A DNA stretch of 64,000 nt from Snodgrassella sp945267035 (GTDB taxonomy: Bacteria; Pseudomonadota; Gammaproteobacteria; Burkholderiales; Neisseriaceae): the NCBI RefSeq assembly GCF_026535915.1, contig NZ_JAFNPF010000001.1, positions 248,001 to 312,000 of the forward strand, written 5' to 3'. Under the pieces are notes generated by a model that made no database searches, was not told the origin of the DNA, and saw only the letters and a program-made list of their open reading frames with translations. The position numbers and the translations under genes are program-made. This document shows, piece by piece, positions 8,596 to 17,478 of the stretch (the first letter of the stretch is position 1; each line of letters opens with the position of its first letter).

Positions 8596-9121
8596 TTAAA
8601 TTATTTGATTGATTCGTTTGCTGCTAGTCCTCAGGTTTAAGGCGTTGATTAAACGAGCTAGGTACAAAATGATCATATCGTGATGTGGGTAGTTAGAATC
8701 AAGTTGCCGTGTTTTGACAAATAATGTTGAGGTATCACCACGAGGGTTGATCACGTACCCCTGAATGATTTGAATAGGGTTGTTCTGAATGAGATTGGGT
8801 TTGCATCTGGCTTAATCACTCATGGATGGGAACGCTTTTTGAATAATGGGTCATGTTTCGATTCATGATCAATGATGAGTAACCGCTTCAGAATGTCTCA
8901 CATCCGGCAATGATGACAATGATATTATTGGCATTATGATCGATATAAGGTGAATTATAATGGTGCACAATATCGTTGATCTGCTCAGACGAAATAGGGT
9001 GATGAAGAAAAATATGTAACAGAGAATGTTGACTAATAGTTGAAGAATTATGGGTTCGATGCTTTTGTCTAAAAAATAAAATGGTTGCTTTTACACATAG
9101 AAAGAGTGTATTCATCATCAT
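8596..9121 (-). pseudogene. Decayed coding region of unknown family
   Basis: Reading the minus strand from the ATG at 9121, a 77-codon frame runs into a TGA at 8888. The protein-like sense continues in another frame (ILKRLLIIDHESKHD) to an in-frame TGA near 8828. It then goes on through SFRTTLFKSFRG to a run of four G residues near 8763. Adding one base there rejoins it to YVINPRGDTSTLFVKTRQL, which stays open to a TAA at 8596. Together this gives about 175 residues broken by at least three lesions. I do not recognise the family. The reconstruction is by eye and depends on the pieces belonging together. Confidence 0.38.
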
Positions 9122-9212
9122 TGCATCTTGTCATCTTTGGTTTGTTCAGCTGAAAAGTGCAACTTTGCAGATTGCAATCTATTTTGGCATTGTTGAATCA
9201 TTGTCATCATTT

Positions 9213-9246
9213 AGCTCAAAACCCATTTGATTTTGGGTTTTGAGCT
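9213..9246. terminator. Strong hairpin downstream of the merR-like gene
   Basis: A 13-bp perfect stem (AGCTCAAAACCCA/TGGGTTTTGAGCT, 9213-9225 and 9234-9246) with an 8-nt loop. The T-rich tail is modest on both sides. It is 87 bp past the stop of the minus-strand regulator and is a plausible terminator for it. Confidence 0.5.
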
Positions 9247-9333
9247 TTATACCTTTAATCTTATCCATCTGAATTTTAAAAATCGTTTAAAAATTTTCCT
9301 TCAAATTAGTTTGTTTGATTATTTTATTGGTAT

Positions 9334-9636
9334 CTAGATTTGAATTAAATTTAATAATGATCCAATTTTAGCCATTCTTTCTTCAACTTTTTTTGCCGCC
9401 CCATCTAATGAATATCCATCTTCAATTAATTCCTGAATAAGAATGATCTTTTTGATATTGGCCAAATCGAATTGACGTGATTTAGATTGCGGATCCACTG
9501 TTTTGATGATGCCTTTTTCTTCCCAATAACGCAATTTTCGTACTGGAATTTTAGTCATTTCAGAAACTTCTCCAATACCAACAATTACGGTTGATAGAAA
9601 GTCATCATAAGAATTTTTTAAGGAATTTTTCTCCAT
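9334..9636 (-). CDS. MerR-family transcriptional regulator
   Basis: This 100-residue protein is almost entirely a MerR-type winged helix-turn-helix domain. It contains the GIGEVSEMTKIPVRKLRYWEEKGII pattern (in two pieces, about residues 21-45), then the wing and a second HTH helix (IKKIILIQELIEDGYSLDGAAKKV). There is no C-terminal effector domain, so it is a minimal MerR protein with at most a short dimerisation helix. It is transcribed divergently from an MFS exporter gene, and the 147-bp space between them is packed with dyads. That layout suggests it controls the exporter and itself. The effector is unknown. Confidence 0.85.
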   Translation of the reverse strand: MEKNSLKNSYDDFLSTVIVGIGEVSEMTKIPVRKLRYWEEKGIIKTVDPQSKSRQFDLANIKKIILIQELIEDGYSLDGAAKKVEERMAKIGSLLNLIQI

Positions 9637-9693
9637 ATCAAAACCCTATTTATACGCTGAGTCACAGCCTATTATAGTGCACAATATGTTTTT

Positions 9694-9769
9694 ACAACAA
9701 ATAATGTTGTACTCGGATTATAATTGAGCCTATAATCCAATAATTGTATTTAAACTACAATTATTGGAT
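9694..9769 (+). promoter_or_regulatory. Exporter promoter with three dyads (candidate MerR operators)
   Basis: A promoter for the MFS gene is visible: TTGTAC (9707-9712), an 18-bp gap, TATAAT (9731-9736). Three inverted repeats surround it. ACAACA/TGTTGT (9694-9699, 9705-9710) overlaps the -35. GGATTATA/TATAATCC (9715-9722, 9731-9738) fills the spacer and the -10. A perfect 14-bp repeat with a 7-bp centre (9735-9748, 9756-9769) sits just after the -10. MerR proteins typically bind a dyad between -35 and -10, which fits the second repeat. A divergent TATAAT for the regulator lies at 9671-9676 on the minus strand. Confidence 0.6.
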
Positions 9770-9783
9770 ATTGAGAGCTCAAA

Positions 9784-10938
9784 ATGAAATACAAATTAAT
9801 GCTTGGTACTTTATGCATTCCTCTAATTGCACTTGCTGTGGTTACGCAACTGTATGTACTCATGCCGGTTTCAATAAATTTACTGCTTTTTGTACAACAT
9901 GCAAGTGCTCAAAATATTGGACTATTAACCTCGTTATTTGGGATTTTCTACGCTATCGGATTGATTATATGGGGGAGTTTGTCCGATAGAATCGGTAAGG
10001 ATTTAACTTTAATTATTGGTCTGTTGTTACTTGCTGGTGTCAGTTTTGTCGTGCCACTATTACAAGACTTCTATTTATTATTGTTTGCTCGTGCTGTTCA
10101 AGGTTTTTGTGCAGCTTCGTTTCCACCCGTTGCTTTAGCTTGGGTTTCGATCAATCTGCCTGAAAGCTCTAGACCTAAAGCCATATCAATGATCAGTTGC
10201 GCATTTTTACTTGCGGCAACGATTGGTCAATGGTTAGGGTCTTTCCTGATCACAAACACACTTTTTTATGCGATGTGGCTGTTAGGCGGTATTTATGCCT
10301 GTGGTGCCATTATTTTTTATTGCTACCGTTTAAAAGGTGAACAAAACAATCTTGCTTTACCCGGCACTTCGCTCTTATCTATATTTTCTAAGCTACCTAA
10401 TATCCTGACCAATAAAAAATTGTTCCCAATATATATATGCTCGGTATTTGTTTTACTCAGTTTTGTCGCACTTTATTCGGTGTTACACCGTAGTTCTCTC
10501 ATTAATTTGGTTCCAACTTTAAGAACCATCGGTATATTTGCCATGCTATTTAGTTTAACAGCTGGCTATCTCTTTAAATTGATTAAGCCAAGCTATGTAC
10601 TAGCAATAGCATTGTGCTTGATGGCCATATCATTATTGATTCACACATTTTATTTGCTAGATTATCTGAACTCGCCTTTTATTCTCTATCTCTTTCATTT
10701 TATTTTAATTGTTGGTCTAGCCTATGCCGTTCCTTCCATGATCGTCTGTATATCAACACAATCAGAGTTAACAGACCGTGGTATAGCAACTTCTTTATAT
10801 ACCTGCATTTTATTTATTGGTGCAAGTCTAGGGGCATTCTTACCAACACTCTTCAATCCTCCTATTTTGTTAACAGTACTTTCGATTTTACTTTTGCTCT
10901 GCGCTATACAACTCATTATTAAGGATTTTTATTTATGA
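9784..10938 (+). CDS. MFS transporter (drug/metabolite exporter type)
   Basis: This 384-residue protein has 12 predicted hydrophobic segments and the major facilitator layout. The loop between helices 2 and 3 carries the motif-A-like GSLSDRIGKDLTL (about 64-76), and helix 4 carries the RAVQGF pattern of proton-coupled exporters. It is a single inner-membrane protein of normal length. A divergently encoded MerR protein and the dyad-rich promoter suggest induction by a small molecule. The next gene overlaps its stop by 4 bp (ATGA), so the two form an operon. The substrate cannot be read from sequence. The gene and its neighbours are more AT-rich than the housekeeping blocks, which hints at acquisition. 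Confidence 0.88.
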   Translation: MKYKLMLGTLCIPLIALAVVTQLYVLMPVSINLLLFVQHASAQNIGLLTSLFGIFYAIGLIIWGSLSDRIGKDLTLIIGLLLLAGVSFVVPLLQDFYLLLFARAVQGFCAASFPPVALAWVSINLPESSRPKAISMISCAFLLAATIGQWLGSFLITNTLFYAMWLLGGIYACGAIIFYCYRLKGEQNNLALPGTSLLSIFSKLPNILTNKKLFPIYICSVFVLLSFVALYSVLHRSSLINLVPTLRTIGIFAMLFSLTAGYLFKLIKPSYVLAIALCLMAISLLIHTFYLLDYLNSPFILYLFHFILIVGLAYAVPSMIVCISTQSELTDRGIATSLYTCILFIGASLGAFLPTLFNPPILLTVLSILLLLCAIQLIIKDFYL

Positions 10939-11603
10939 CGAAACGGCTGATCGCGCTGATATTTGGATTATGTTTTTTATATTCATCCTACAGTGCACAA
11001 CATTGGACTCGACCTAAGGAAAATACTATGAACGTTACACAATTAACCACGCTTAGTTCACAGCTTAAACCTAACTTACAACGGTTATTAAGCAATGATG
11101 AGCTCAATTTTAATTTAGTTTTAACTCATAAAGGAAAGCATAACCAACAAGCTGTGACGTTATATCGGTTTGAACCACAACAAACCATGCAACTAAACAG
11201 CCAGCATATTTCATTTTTACTTGATGATGAGTCTGGGAAATTACAAGGATTTGTTAGATTATTGCCGCAATATCAATCAACTCAAGAACAAGTGACTAAA
11301 GATAAAGCATTAGAGATTACGCTTAAATTTCTGCAAGAATTTGCTCCAGATTTATTAAACAATTATAAAAATAATTGGATTGATACCCATGATGAAGTGA
11401 TTATGGTAGATGGGGGAAAAGTCAGTTTGACCGGAATGAAGGTTAAATGCCGTGATTTAAATACAGGTTTATACTTCTGGACGATTATTGCCCCAGATGG
11501 AAGCGTAATGGTTTTTGAAAGAGACGTAGAATGGGATTTTATTCGAGCAGGAAGACAAACACAGAAGTGGTTACACGATAGCTGGTTAGTTAAGAAATTA
11601 TGA
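10935..11603 (+). CDS. Hypothetical exported protein, co-transcribed with the MFS exporter
   Basis: This 222-residue protein begins with a signal-peptide-like or single-anchor segment (about residues 4-20, cleavage plausible after SYSA). The body is soluble and contains no domain I can name with confidence. The middle half has alternating beta-like segments and the C-terminus ends in a basic stretch (WLHDSWLVKKL). Its ATG overlaps the stop of the MFS gene. The gene pair therefore makes an exporter and a periplasmic or membrane-tethered partner under one promoter, but no function follows from that alone. A second in-frame ATG at 11031 would remove the signal; the first is preferred because of the coupling. 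Confidence 0.72.
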   Translation: MTKRLIALIFGLCFLYSSYSAQHWTRPKENTMNVTQLTTLSSQLKPNLQRLLSNDELNFNLVLTHKGKHNQQAVTLYRFEPQQTMQLNSQHISFLLDDESGKLQGFVRLLPQYQSTQEQVTKDKALEITLKFLQEFAPDLLNNYKNNWIDTHDEVIMVDGGKVSLTGMKVKCRDLNTGLYFWTIIAPDGSVMVFERDVEWDFIRAGRQTQKWLHDSWLVKKL

Positions 11604-11607
11604 ACAA

Positions 11608-11636
11608 TTTTATTCAATTATGCTAATTGAATAAAA
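11608..11636. terminator. AT-rich hairpin after the exporter operon
   Basis: A 13-bp stem (11608-11620 with 11624-11636, loop TGC) begins 5 bp after the stop codon. It is A/T-rich and lacks a T tail on the + strand, so termination would be weak. Confidence 0.45.
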
Positions 11637-12621
11637 AATAAACCTCAACGAAAACTTAGTGTATCAGGGAAGTAGAAGTTATCGCTTTCTTGCTGCGTTT
11701 GCAGAGAAGATCTGCAGAAAAAAGGGCGACAAAATGCAGTAAATGAACTGGTAGCTTAACAAGGAAAATATATGATCATACAGCATCTAAGTATTGAGAA
11801 TTTGATGCCTTGTAAATCTTTATGGCAAACTTTAGCTTTTCTTTGAGTGGTTTATAGTTTTGTGTATTTCAGATAACCGGAAAATTCGAAGGAACAGTGT
11901 GCGAACTAATCAGCTTTATAGCCTACTTGTTCGTACACTGTTTCGTACACTGTCATAAATTGCCGTGGTTATGCTCAATCCATACCGATATATGACTTGG
12001 AGTAATAGGTATCTAAGAATCGTTTTCAATTCCGCCTGTAAATAGATCATCCTTGTTTAGTTGTGCTATCTTAATAACCAATGTCTAGAAAAATTGATAA
12101 CTAAAATAGAAATTTAAATCAGATTTGAAATTTTGCTCAATCATTTATTGTTAATAATAAGTAAATTATTTTTAATAATTTAAAATTGAAAACATCACAT
12201 GCTTATACTCAATTGCCAAGCTCCTTTTTTCTTAAAAAGGAGCTTGCGGTTGTGAGGAAGTTATTAATAGGCTTTCAATTGATTAGAGTGTGTAAAAATG
12301 ATGATGTTGTATGACATATCATTTAGGGTGTCAACTGTGTGAGGCATCAATAATAGATTAGAAAAATAAACGGCATTAAATCAAATTTGGCAACTTGAAT
12401 GCTAATTCTGATTTTTGACCAATAAAGACTTACTGATGACCGACTAGCTTGAAAAAGACTCTATTACCGATGACTAGGTATTGCATCAGCTTCAAGTTTA
12501 GAGAATCAATAGACCGTCAATGTTCATTGATCATTAGGTTTGTTGGAAATGAAATTGTGTAGCAAGGAATTTACACGGGCAATTAGCTGATGGTTGGCTA
12601 ATCATTTGAGGGTAATCAGGC
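11637..12621. other. Intergenic stretch with short repeats and an orphan hairpin
   Basis: No convincing gene. It holds a tandem 12-mer TTCGTACACTGT at 11930-11941 and 11942-11953, with an inverted near-copy at 11892-11906, so the block can fold into a hairpin. It also has a 13-bp GC-containing hairpin at 12217-12246 (CAAGCTCC side) with no gene in front of it and no T tail. A 24-codon frame at 11772 preceded by AAGGAAA is the only start-like site. Confidence 0.45.
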
Positions 12622-12650
12622 AAAAAAAATAACCACTTTAAAGTGGTTAT
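12622..12650 (-). terminator. Terminator of tRNA-Phe
   Basis: The palindrome AACCACTTT/AAAGTGGTT (12631-12648) is followed on the minus strand by a run of eight T (12629-12622), a few bases past the tRNA 3' end. Confidence 0.85.
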
Positions 12651-12651
12651 A

Positions 12652-12727
<76 letters not shown>

Positions 12728-12988
12728 ATCGGGGAAGAGTGCGCATTTAACCAGATTTGTGCGCAGTTGGCAAGTATTTTCTAAGCAATTTGAGGTAGGT
12801 TGCTGTTTATTCATTGGAAAAATTCAGAAAATATTCAGTTAAATATTCCAGGTACAGACAGGGAGGGTTTAGCTAGTCATGTATATTGCGATGGGTATTG
12901 CAGTATTTGGCATTTAATTTCAGCTTTTAACTGGACGTCTGAACCCGACTGTATTAATGTAGATATTTTCAGTTGATCAATTGATACA

Positions 12989-13579
12989 ATGGACAACCAA
13001 ACAGCTGCACAGTGGGAAAATGGATGGTTGCAGTTATGCACGCATCTGCCTTCACCTAACTTTGCTCCGCGTTCCAATTCCAGTGATATTTCTATTGTTG
13101 TTATCCATAATATTTCTCTGCCTCCGTTTGAATATGGGCATGGGGCGGTGCAGCGTTTATTCACTAATCAGATTGATCAGCATGAAGAAGATGTTTTCCT
13201 GCGTTCTTTGACTGCATTGAGAGTGTCCAGTCATTTTTTTATCGAACGCGATGGCAAATTAACCCAATTTGTTTCTTGTCATGATGCTGCTTTTCAGGCC
13301 GGTATTTCTCGTTTTAATGCTAGAGAAGCATGCAATGATTTTTCAATTGGCATAGAATTGGAAGGCTGTGATTTTGAGCCATTTACAACAGAACAATATA
13401 CTCAATTAACTTTATTGTTAAAGTCAATTTGTTGTTTTTATCCTATCCAAGCGATAATAGGTCATGAGCATATTGCTCCTGGGCGAAAAACTGACCCGGG
13501 ACATTATTTTCAGTGGGATAAATTGCGTAAAGAAAATTTACCTATTGTAACAGATTATCAATGGCCAAAGGCTAGCTAA
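12989..13579 (+). CDS. ampD: 1,6-anhydro-N-acetylmuramyl-L-alanine amidase AmpD
   Basis: This 196-residue cytoplasmic zinc amidase cleaves the peptide from anhydro-MurNAc during peptidoglycan recycling. The three zinc ligands of the amidase_2 fold are in place: His40 (VIHNIS), His159 and Asp169 in GHEHIAPGRKTDPG, with the same 10-residue spacing as His154/Asp164 in E. coli AmpD. The length is normal. There is no strong ribosome binding site before the ATG, but it is the only start that keeps the conserved N-terminus (W13, L18) at the usual distance. It stands just upstream of zipA and may be transcribed with it. Confidence 0.94.
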   Translation: MDNQTAAQWENGWLQLCTHLPSPNFAPRSNSSDISIVVIHNISLPPFEYGHGAVQRLFTNQIDQHEEDVFLRSLTALRVSSHFFIERDGKLTQFVSCHDAAFQAGISRFNAREACNDFSIGIELEGCDFEPFTTEQYTQLTLLLKSICCFYPIQAIIGHEHIAPGRKTDPGHYFQWDKLRKENLPIVTDYQWPKAS

Positions 13580-13664
13580 GCTGTCACAAAAAGCATTTTT
13601 GGTTATAATTCTATTTAATTGTTAATTTCATTGCGGTTGACGCAAATTGTTTAGTGGAAATGTA

Positions 13665-14966
13665 ATGAGTGATTCTGTTTTGATTGCGCTGGTACTTGGA
13701 GCTGCCTTTATTCTGGTGGTGCTGGCCTATAATATTTTTCAGGAAAGCAAATACCGTAAACAATTGCGCGACCAATTTGGTCATGCCAATAAAGATGCCT
13801 TGCTAGATAGCTCGGTCAATTCAGTGCGTGACGGTGGTTCGATAGCAACTAAATCGTCAGCTCAAACTGCACCGCTGCAAAAAGACGAATCGACAGCTTT
13901 TGTTGCTGTTTCCACTCCTGAATCAGTAGTACAACAAACAGTGCCCCAACAGCCTGTTACCGAATCTGTGCACACAGCACAACCGGTACAAGATAATCCC
14001 AATCCTAATCAGGAAGTGGCCGAAAATCAACCGATTGGGCAAACTCAACCGTTGAACAAAAAGCCAAAAGAATTTTTGTCTCCAGCACAGTTACAGTCAT
14101 TATCCCGTACTGCTCCGGTAAAAGGACGTAAACCTCTTTTGGATGTACGTGATATGTCCAAACAACCATTACCATGGTTCGACGCTCGCTTTGATTATCT
14201 GGCCTATATTGCTTTGTATGAACCCAAGGAACTCCACGCTATGCCACGCTTGAGTAGTCGCTCTCGCTTTCGGTTGGTAGGATGTACAATGGATGATCGC
14301 TATCAGGTTGCTGAGCCAATACCCAGTGTTTATTATCAAGGATTTGTGGTTGGATTACAGGCAATCAGCCGTAATGGCTTGGTAACCAAAGAGGAATTGA
14401 TGCAGTTTGCTGAGCAAGCAAATAAGTTTGCCGAACAGATGGATGGCTTGCTGCTACTGACCGATATGGATGCATTTCTAAATGTAGCTCAACCACTTGA
14501 TGATTTATGTGCTCGGGTTGATCAGACTATTGCCATTCATTTGGTTTCGCGCAGTAATGTAAGTGGTATGGAATTGCGCAATTCAGTGGAAAAACTGGGA
14601 TTTGAGTTGGCTCATGATGGTGCATTTTATTTTAATGATACCAATGGTGAACCACTATTCAGTATTGTTACGTTAGACAATTCACCTTTTACCGGTAGTT
14701 TGTTAGCAAATCAAAATTATCGTGGATTCAGCATGTTATTTGATATAGTTCACATACCGAACGGTGAAAAATGTTTCGATCAGTTTATGGATATGGCTGT
14801 AAAATTATCCAGTCAACTTGGTCTGGATCTGGTTAATGACAAGGTAGAAGAGTTATCTACCGAATGGCTACGTGAAGTACGTCGCTATGTTATTGACCGC
14901 CAGAAGGAAATGAAACGGGTAGATATCATGCCCGGTGGTGAGTTGGCAAAGAGACTTTTTTCGTAA
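13665..14966 (+). CDS. zipA: Cell division protein ZipA-like
   Basis: This 433-residue protein has one N-terminal transmembrane helix (about residues 4-22), a long linker of about 140 residues rich in Gln, Pro, Thr and Val, and a C-terminal domain of the ZipA FtsZ-binding type (about residues 210-425). ZipA tethers FtsZ filaments to the inner membrane at the division septum. The arrangement, N-out anchor then disordered linker then globular domain, fits the family. So does its position next to ligA, which is conserved in Neisseria. I chose the ATG at 13665, preceded by GTGGAAA; an upstream TTG at 13647 would add six residues before the anchor. Confidence 0.83.
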   Translation: MSDSVLIALVLGAAFILVVLAYNIFQESKYRKQLRDQFGHANKDALLDSSVNSVRDGGSIATKSSAQTAPLQKDESTAFVAVSTPESVVQQTVPQQPVTESVHTAQPVQDNPNPNQEVAENQPIGQTQPLNKKPKEFLSPAQLQSLSRTAPVKGRKPLLDVRDMSKQPLPWFDARFDYLAYIALYEPKELHAMPRLSSRSRFRLVGCTMDDRYQVAEPIPSVYYQGFVVGLQAISRNGLVTKEELMQFAEQANKFAEQMDGLLLLTDMDAFLNVAQPLDDLCARVDQTIAIHLVSRSNVSGMELRNSVEKLGFELAHDGAFYFNDTNGEPLFSIVTLDNSPFTGSLLANQNYRGFSMLFDIVHIPNGEKCFDQFMDMAVKLSSQLGLDLVNDKVEELSTEWLREVRRYVIDRQKEMKRVDIMPGGELAKRLFS

Positions 14967-14987
14967 CATTGCCTGAGATTGACATCA

Positions 14988-15025
14988 AAAAAATGGCAAG
15001 CCGCTTTGGGGTTTGCCATTTTTTT
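14988..15025 (+). terminator. Terminator after zipA
   Basis: An imperfect stem (AAATGGCAA.CC / GG..TTTGCCATT) closes around GCTTT and ends in seven T at 15019-15025, just upstream of the ligA ribosome binding site. Confidence 0.8.
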
Positions 15026-15054
15026 ATTTATAGCTGCTTGGAGGTTTAAGGAAC

Positions 15055-17478
15055 ATGAGTTCAGTCAGCGAACAACAAATTAAAGATTTAACGGCCTTAC
15101 TAAATCGTTATGCGCATGAATATTACGATCTGGATGCACCTACGGTACCGGATGCAGAATACGATCGACTGTTTCGTGAATTACAAGCACTTGAGGAAAA
15201 GTATCCACAATGGCGCCAGCCAGATAGTCCGAGTATGCGTGTTGGCGGACAAGTTCAGCAACGTTTTGCTGCAGTCGTACATCAAATTCCGATGCTATCT
15301 TTGAATAATGCCTTTTCACCGCTGGATGAGCATAACCAATTTAATCACAGCGAAATGCACGCTTTTGATAAACGAGTGAAGAATGCACTGGGTACTGAAC
15401 CTGAATATATTGTTGAGCCAAAATTTGATGGTTTAGCCATCAGTTTAGTTTATCGGCAAGGTTTATTGGTTCAGGCTTCAACGCGTGGTGATGGCTATAC
15501 TGGCGAAGACGTCACTGAAAATGCCCGTACAATTGTCAATATCCCTTTGTGCTTACATGGAGATAAAGTGCCTGATGTATTAGAGGTGCGCGGTGAAGTT
15601 TTGATGTTAAAAGCAGATTTTGAGCGTCTTAATGCCCATCAACAGGCAGAGAATCAGAAAACCTTTGCCAATCCACGCAATGCAGCTGCTGGTAGTTTAC
15701 GCCAGCTTGATCCCAAAATTACTGCTCGTCGTCGTCTGCATTTCTATGCCTACGGCATTGCGCAATTGGATAAACAATTTGTGCCGACTAGTCATAGTCA
15801 GGAGTTGAACTTGTTAGCTGGTTTTGGTCTGACCATTCCGCCACAAGATACCTTATGTGGGCAGGCAAATATCGATAAAGTGCTTGCCTTCTATGAGCAC
15901 ATATTCCAAATCCGAGCTGATTTACCCTTCGGTATTGACGGTGTTGTCATTAAAGTAGATAGTTTGGCTCAGCAAGAACAACTGGGTTATGTTGCTCGGG
16001 CACCGCGCTTTGCCATTGCACAAAAATTTCCGGCTGAAGAAATGCTCACCACGGTTGAAGCAATTGATGTACAGGTAGGACGAACAGGTGCAATCACACC
16101 AGTAGCCCGGCTAACCCCAGTTTTTGTCGGTGGTGTTACCGTGACCAACGCAACGTTACATAACGAAGGTGAAGCACAGCGCAAAGATGTACGTCAAGGG
16201 GATACTGTGATTGTACGTCGTGCCGGAGATGTGATTCCGGAAATTGTTTCCGTGGTATTGGCCCAGCGACCCATGATAGAGGAGCCAGCTACGGATCTAA
16301 ATACACCAGCTCCGGCTATACCGAAATATCCACCATTTCGTCTGCCTGAACATTGTCCGGTTTGTGGACATGAAGTTGTGCGTGAAGCGGGAGAGGCAGT
16401 GGCACGCTGTAGTGGAGGTATGCTTTGTCAGGCGCAGCGAGTACAGGCACTGATTCATTTTGCGTCCCGTCGAGCTATGGATATTGAAAACCTAGGAGAC
16501 CGACAAATAGAATTGTTGGTGGCTCAGGGAAGGGTGCATCATTTCGCTGATGTCTACCGATTGCAATTAGACGATCTTTTGGCCATGAAGCAACAAGCTA
16601 AGCAAGAGGCAGCAGATGCTGATCAGGCTGCTGCGGATGAATTGGCTTTATCAACAGGCGGGAAAGCTGGTAAGCAACAGCCTACCAAATGGGCAGAAAA
16701 TATTCTTGCCGGTATTAATGCCAGTCGCCAACGACCACTAGCGAATGTGATCTATGCTTTAGGAATTTTTCATGTGGGCGAGCGCACTGCTAAACAGTTG
16801 GCACAAGCTTTTGGCGATTTGGCTACGCTGACACAGGCGACAGAACCATTATTGGCTTGCTTGCCTGATATCGGTCAAGTTGTCGCTCATTCCGTTGCCT
16901 ATTTTTTCAGTCAGGATGACCAGACAAGTCAGTTACAAGAATTACTTGATGTCGGAGTTGATCCACAACCGGAAACCAGACGCATGAATTTGAGTGACTA
17001 TTTTGCGCCTGAACGCGTGTTAGCTCGCTTGCCTGATGCTGGATTAACCGAAACGCGGGCAGTAAAACTTTGGCAACTCGCAGGAAATGAATGGTCAAAC
17101 TTATTAACCGATAAAGCCCTGCCTGAAAGCTGGCAGAATTGGTGTGCACTACCAGAAAATCGTACATTACTGCAAAAAACCATTTCTTTACGCGAACAGT
17201 TACTTGCTGCACAGCCACAAAAAACCGTGCCTGCTGCTAATGAGGCAGTAGCCGGCAAAACCTTCGTATTAACCGGCACCTTACCTAGCTGGTCCCGTGA
17301 CGTGGCGCAGCAACATATTGAAGAAGCCGGTGGTAAAGTGAGTGGTAGTGTATCCAAAAAAACTGATTATGTGGTAGCGGGGAGTGAAGCAGGCAGTAAA
17401 CTTAGTAAAGCTGAATCACTTGGTGTTACCATACTAGATCAGAGCTCATTGATGACTATGTTGGGAATAAAAGAATAA
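15055..17478 (+). CDS. ligA: NAD+-dependent DNA ligase LigA
   Basis: This 807-residue protein seals DNA nicks in replication and repair using NAD+. The adenylation site KFDG is at Lys123. OB-fold residues follow, then a four-Cys zinc finger starting CPVC at 434-437, helix-hairpin-helix motifs, and a C-terminal BRCT domain from about residue 732. E. coli LigA is 671 residues. The excess is mainly an insertion between the HhH repeats (about residues 515-545, rich in Ala, Lys and Gln) and a spacer before the BRCT domain (about 625-725). Neisseria LigA is similarly enlarged. GGAGG precedes the ATG. The stop codon overlaps the galU start by one base. Confidence 0.97.
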   Translation: MSSVSEQQIKDLTALLNRYAHEYYDLDAPTVPDAEYDRLFRELQALEEKYPQWRQPDSPSMRVGGQVQQRFAAVVHQIPMLSLNNAFSPLDEHNQFNHSEMHAFDKRVKNALGTEPEYIVEPKFDGLAISLVYRQGLLVQASTRGDGYTGEDVTENARTIVNIPLCLHGDKVPDVLEVRGEVLMLKADFERLNAHQQAENQKTFANPRNAAAGSLRQLDPKITARRRLHFYAYGIAQLDKQFVPTSHSQELNLLAGFGLTIPPQDTLCGQANIDKVLAFYEHIFQIRADLPFGIDGVVIKVDSLAQQEQLGYVARAPRFAIAQKFPAEEMLTTVEAIDVQVGRTGAITPVARLTPVFVGGVTVTNATLHNEGEAQRKDVRQGDTVIVRRAGDVIPEIVSVVLAQRPMIEEPATDLNTPAPAIPKYPPFRLPEHCPVCGHEVVREAGEAVARCSGGMLCQAQRVQALIHFASRRAMDIENLGDRQIELLVAQGRVHHFADVYRLQLDDLLAMKQQAKQEAADADQAAADELALSTGGKAGKQQPTKWAENILAGINASRQRPLANVIYALGIFHVGERTAKQLAQAFGDLATLTQATEPLLACLPDIGQVVAHSVAYFFSQDDQTSQLQELLDVGVDPQPETRRMNLSDYFAPERVLARLPDAGLTETRAVKLWQLAGNEWSNLLTDKALPESWQNWCALPENRTLLQKTISLREQLLAAQPQKTVPAANEAVAGKTFVLTGTLPSWSRDVAQQHIEEAGGKVSGSVSKKTDYVVAGSEAGSKLSKAESLGVTILDQSSLMTMLGIKE

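Noticed and set aside
8888..9121. 77-codon frame as an intact gene
   Set aside because: No ribosome site, and the protein-like sequence continues past its stop in other frames, so it was placed in a decayed gene.
12931..12951. GTCTGAA-type DNA uptake sequence
   Set aside because: Isolated partial matches (also near 19008 and 63780) differ in flanks and are not enriched or paired in terminators, so no uptake-sequence dialect can be claimed from this window.
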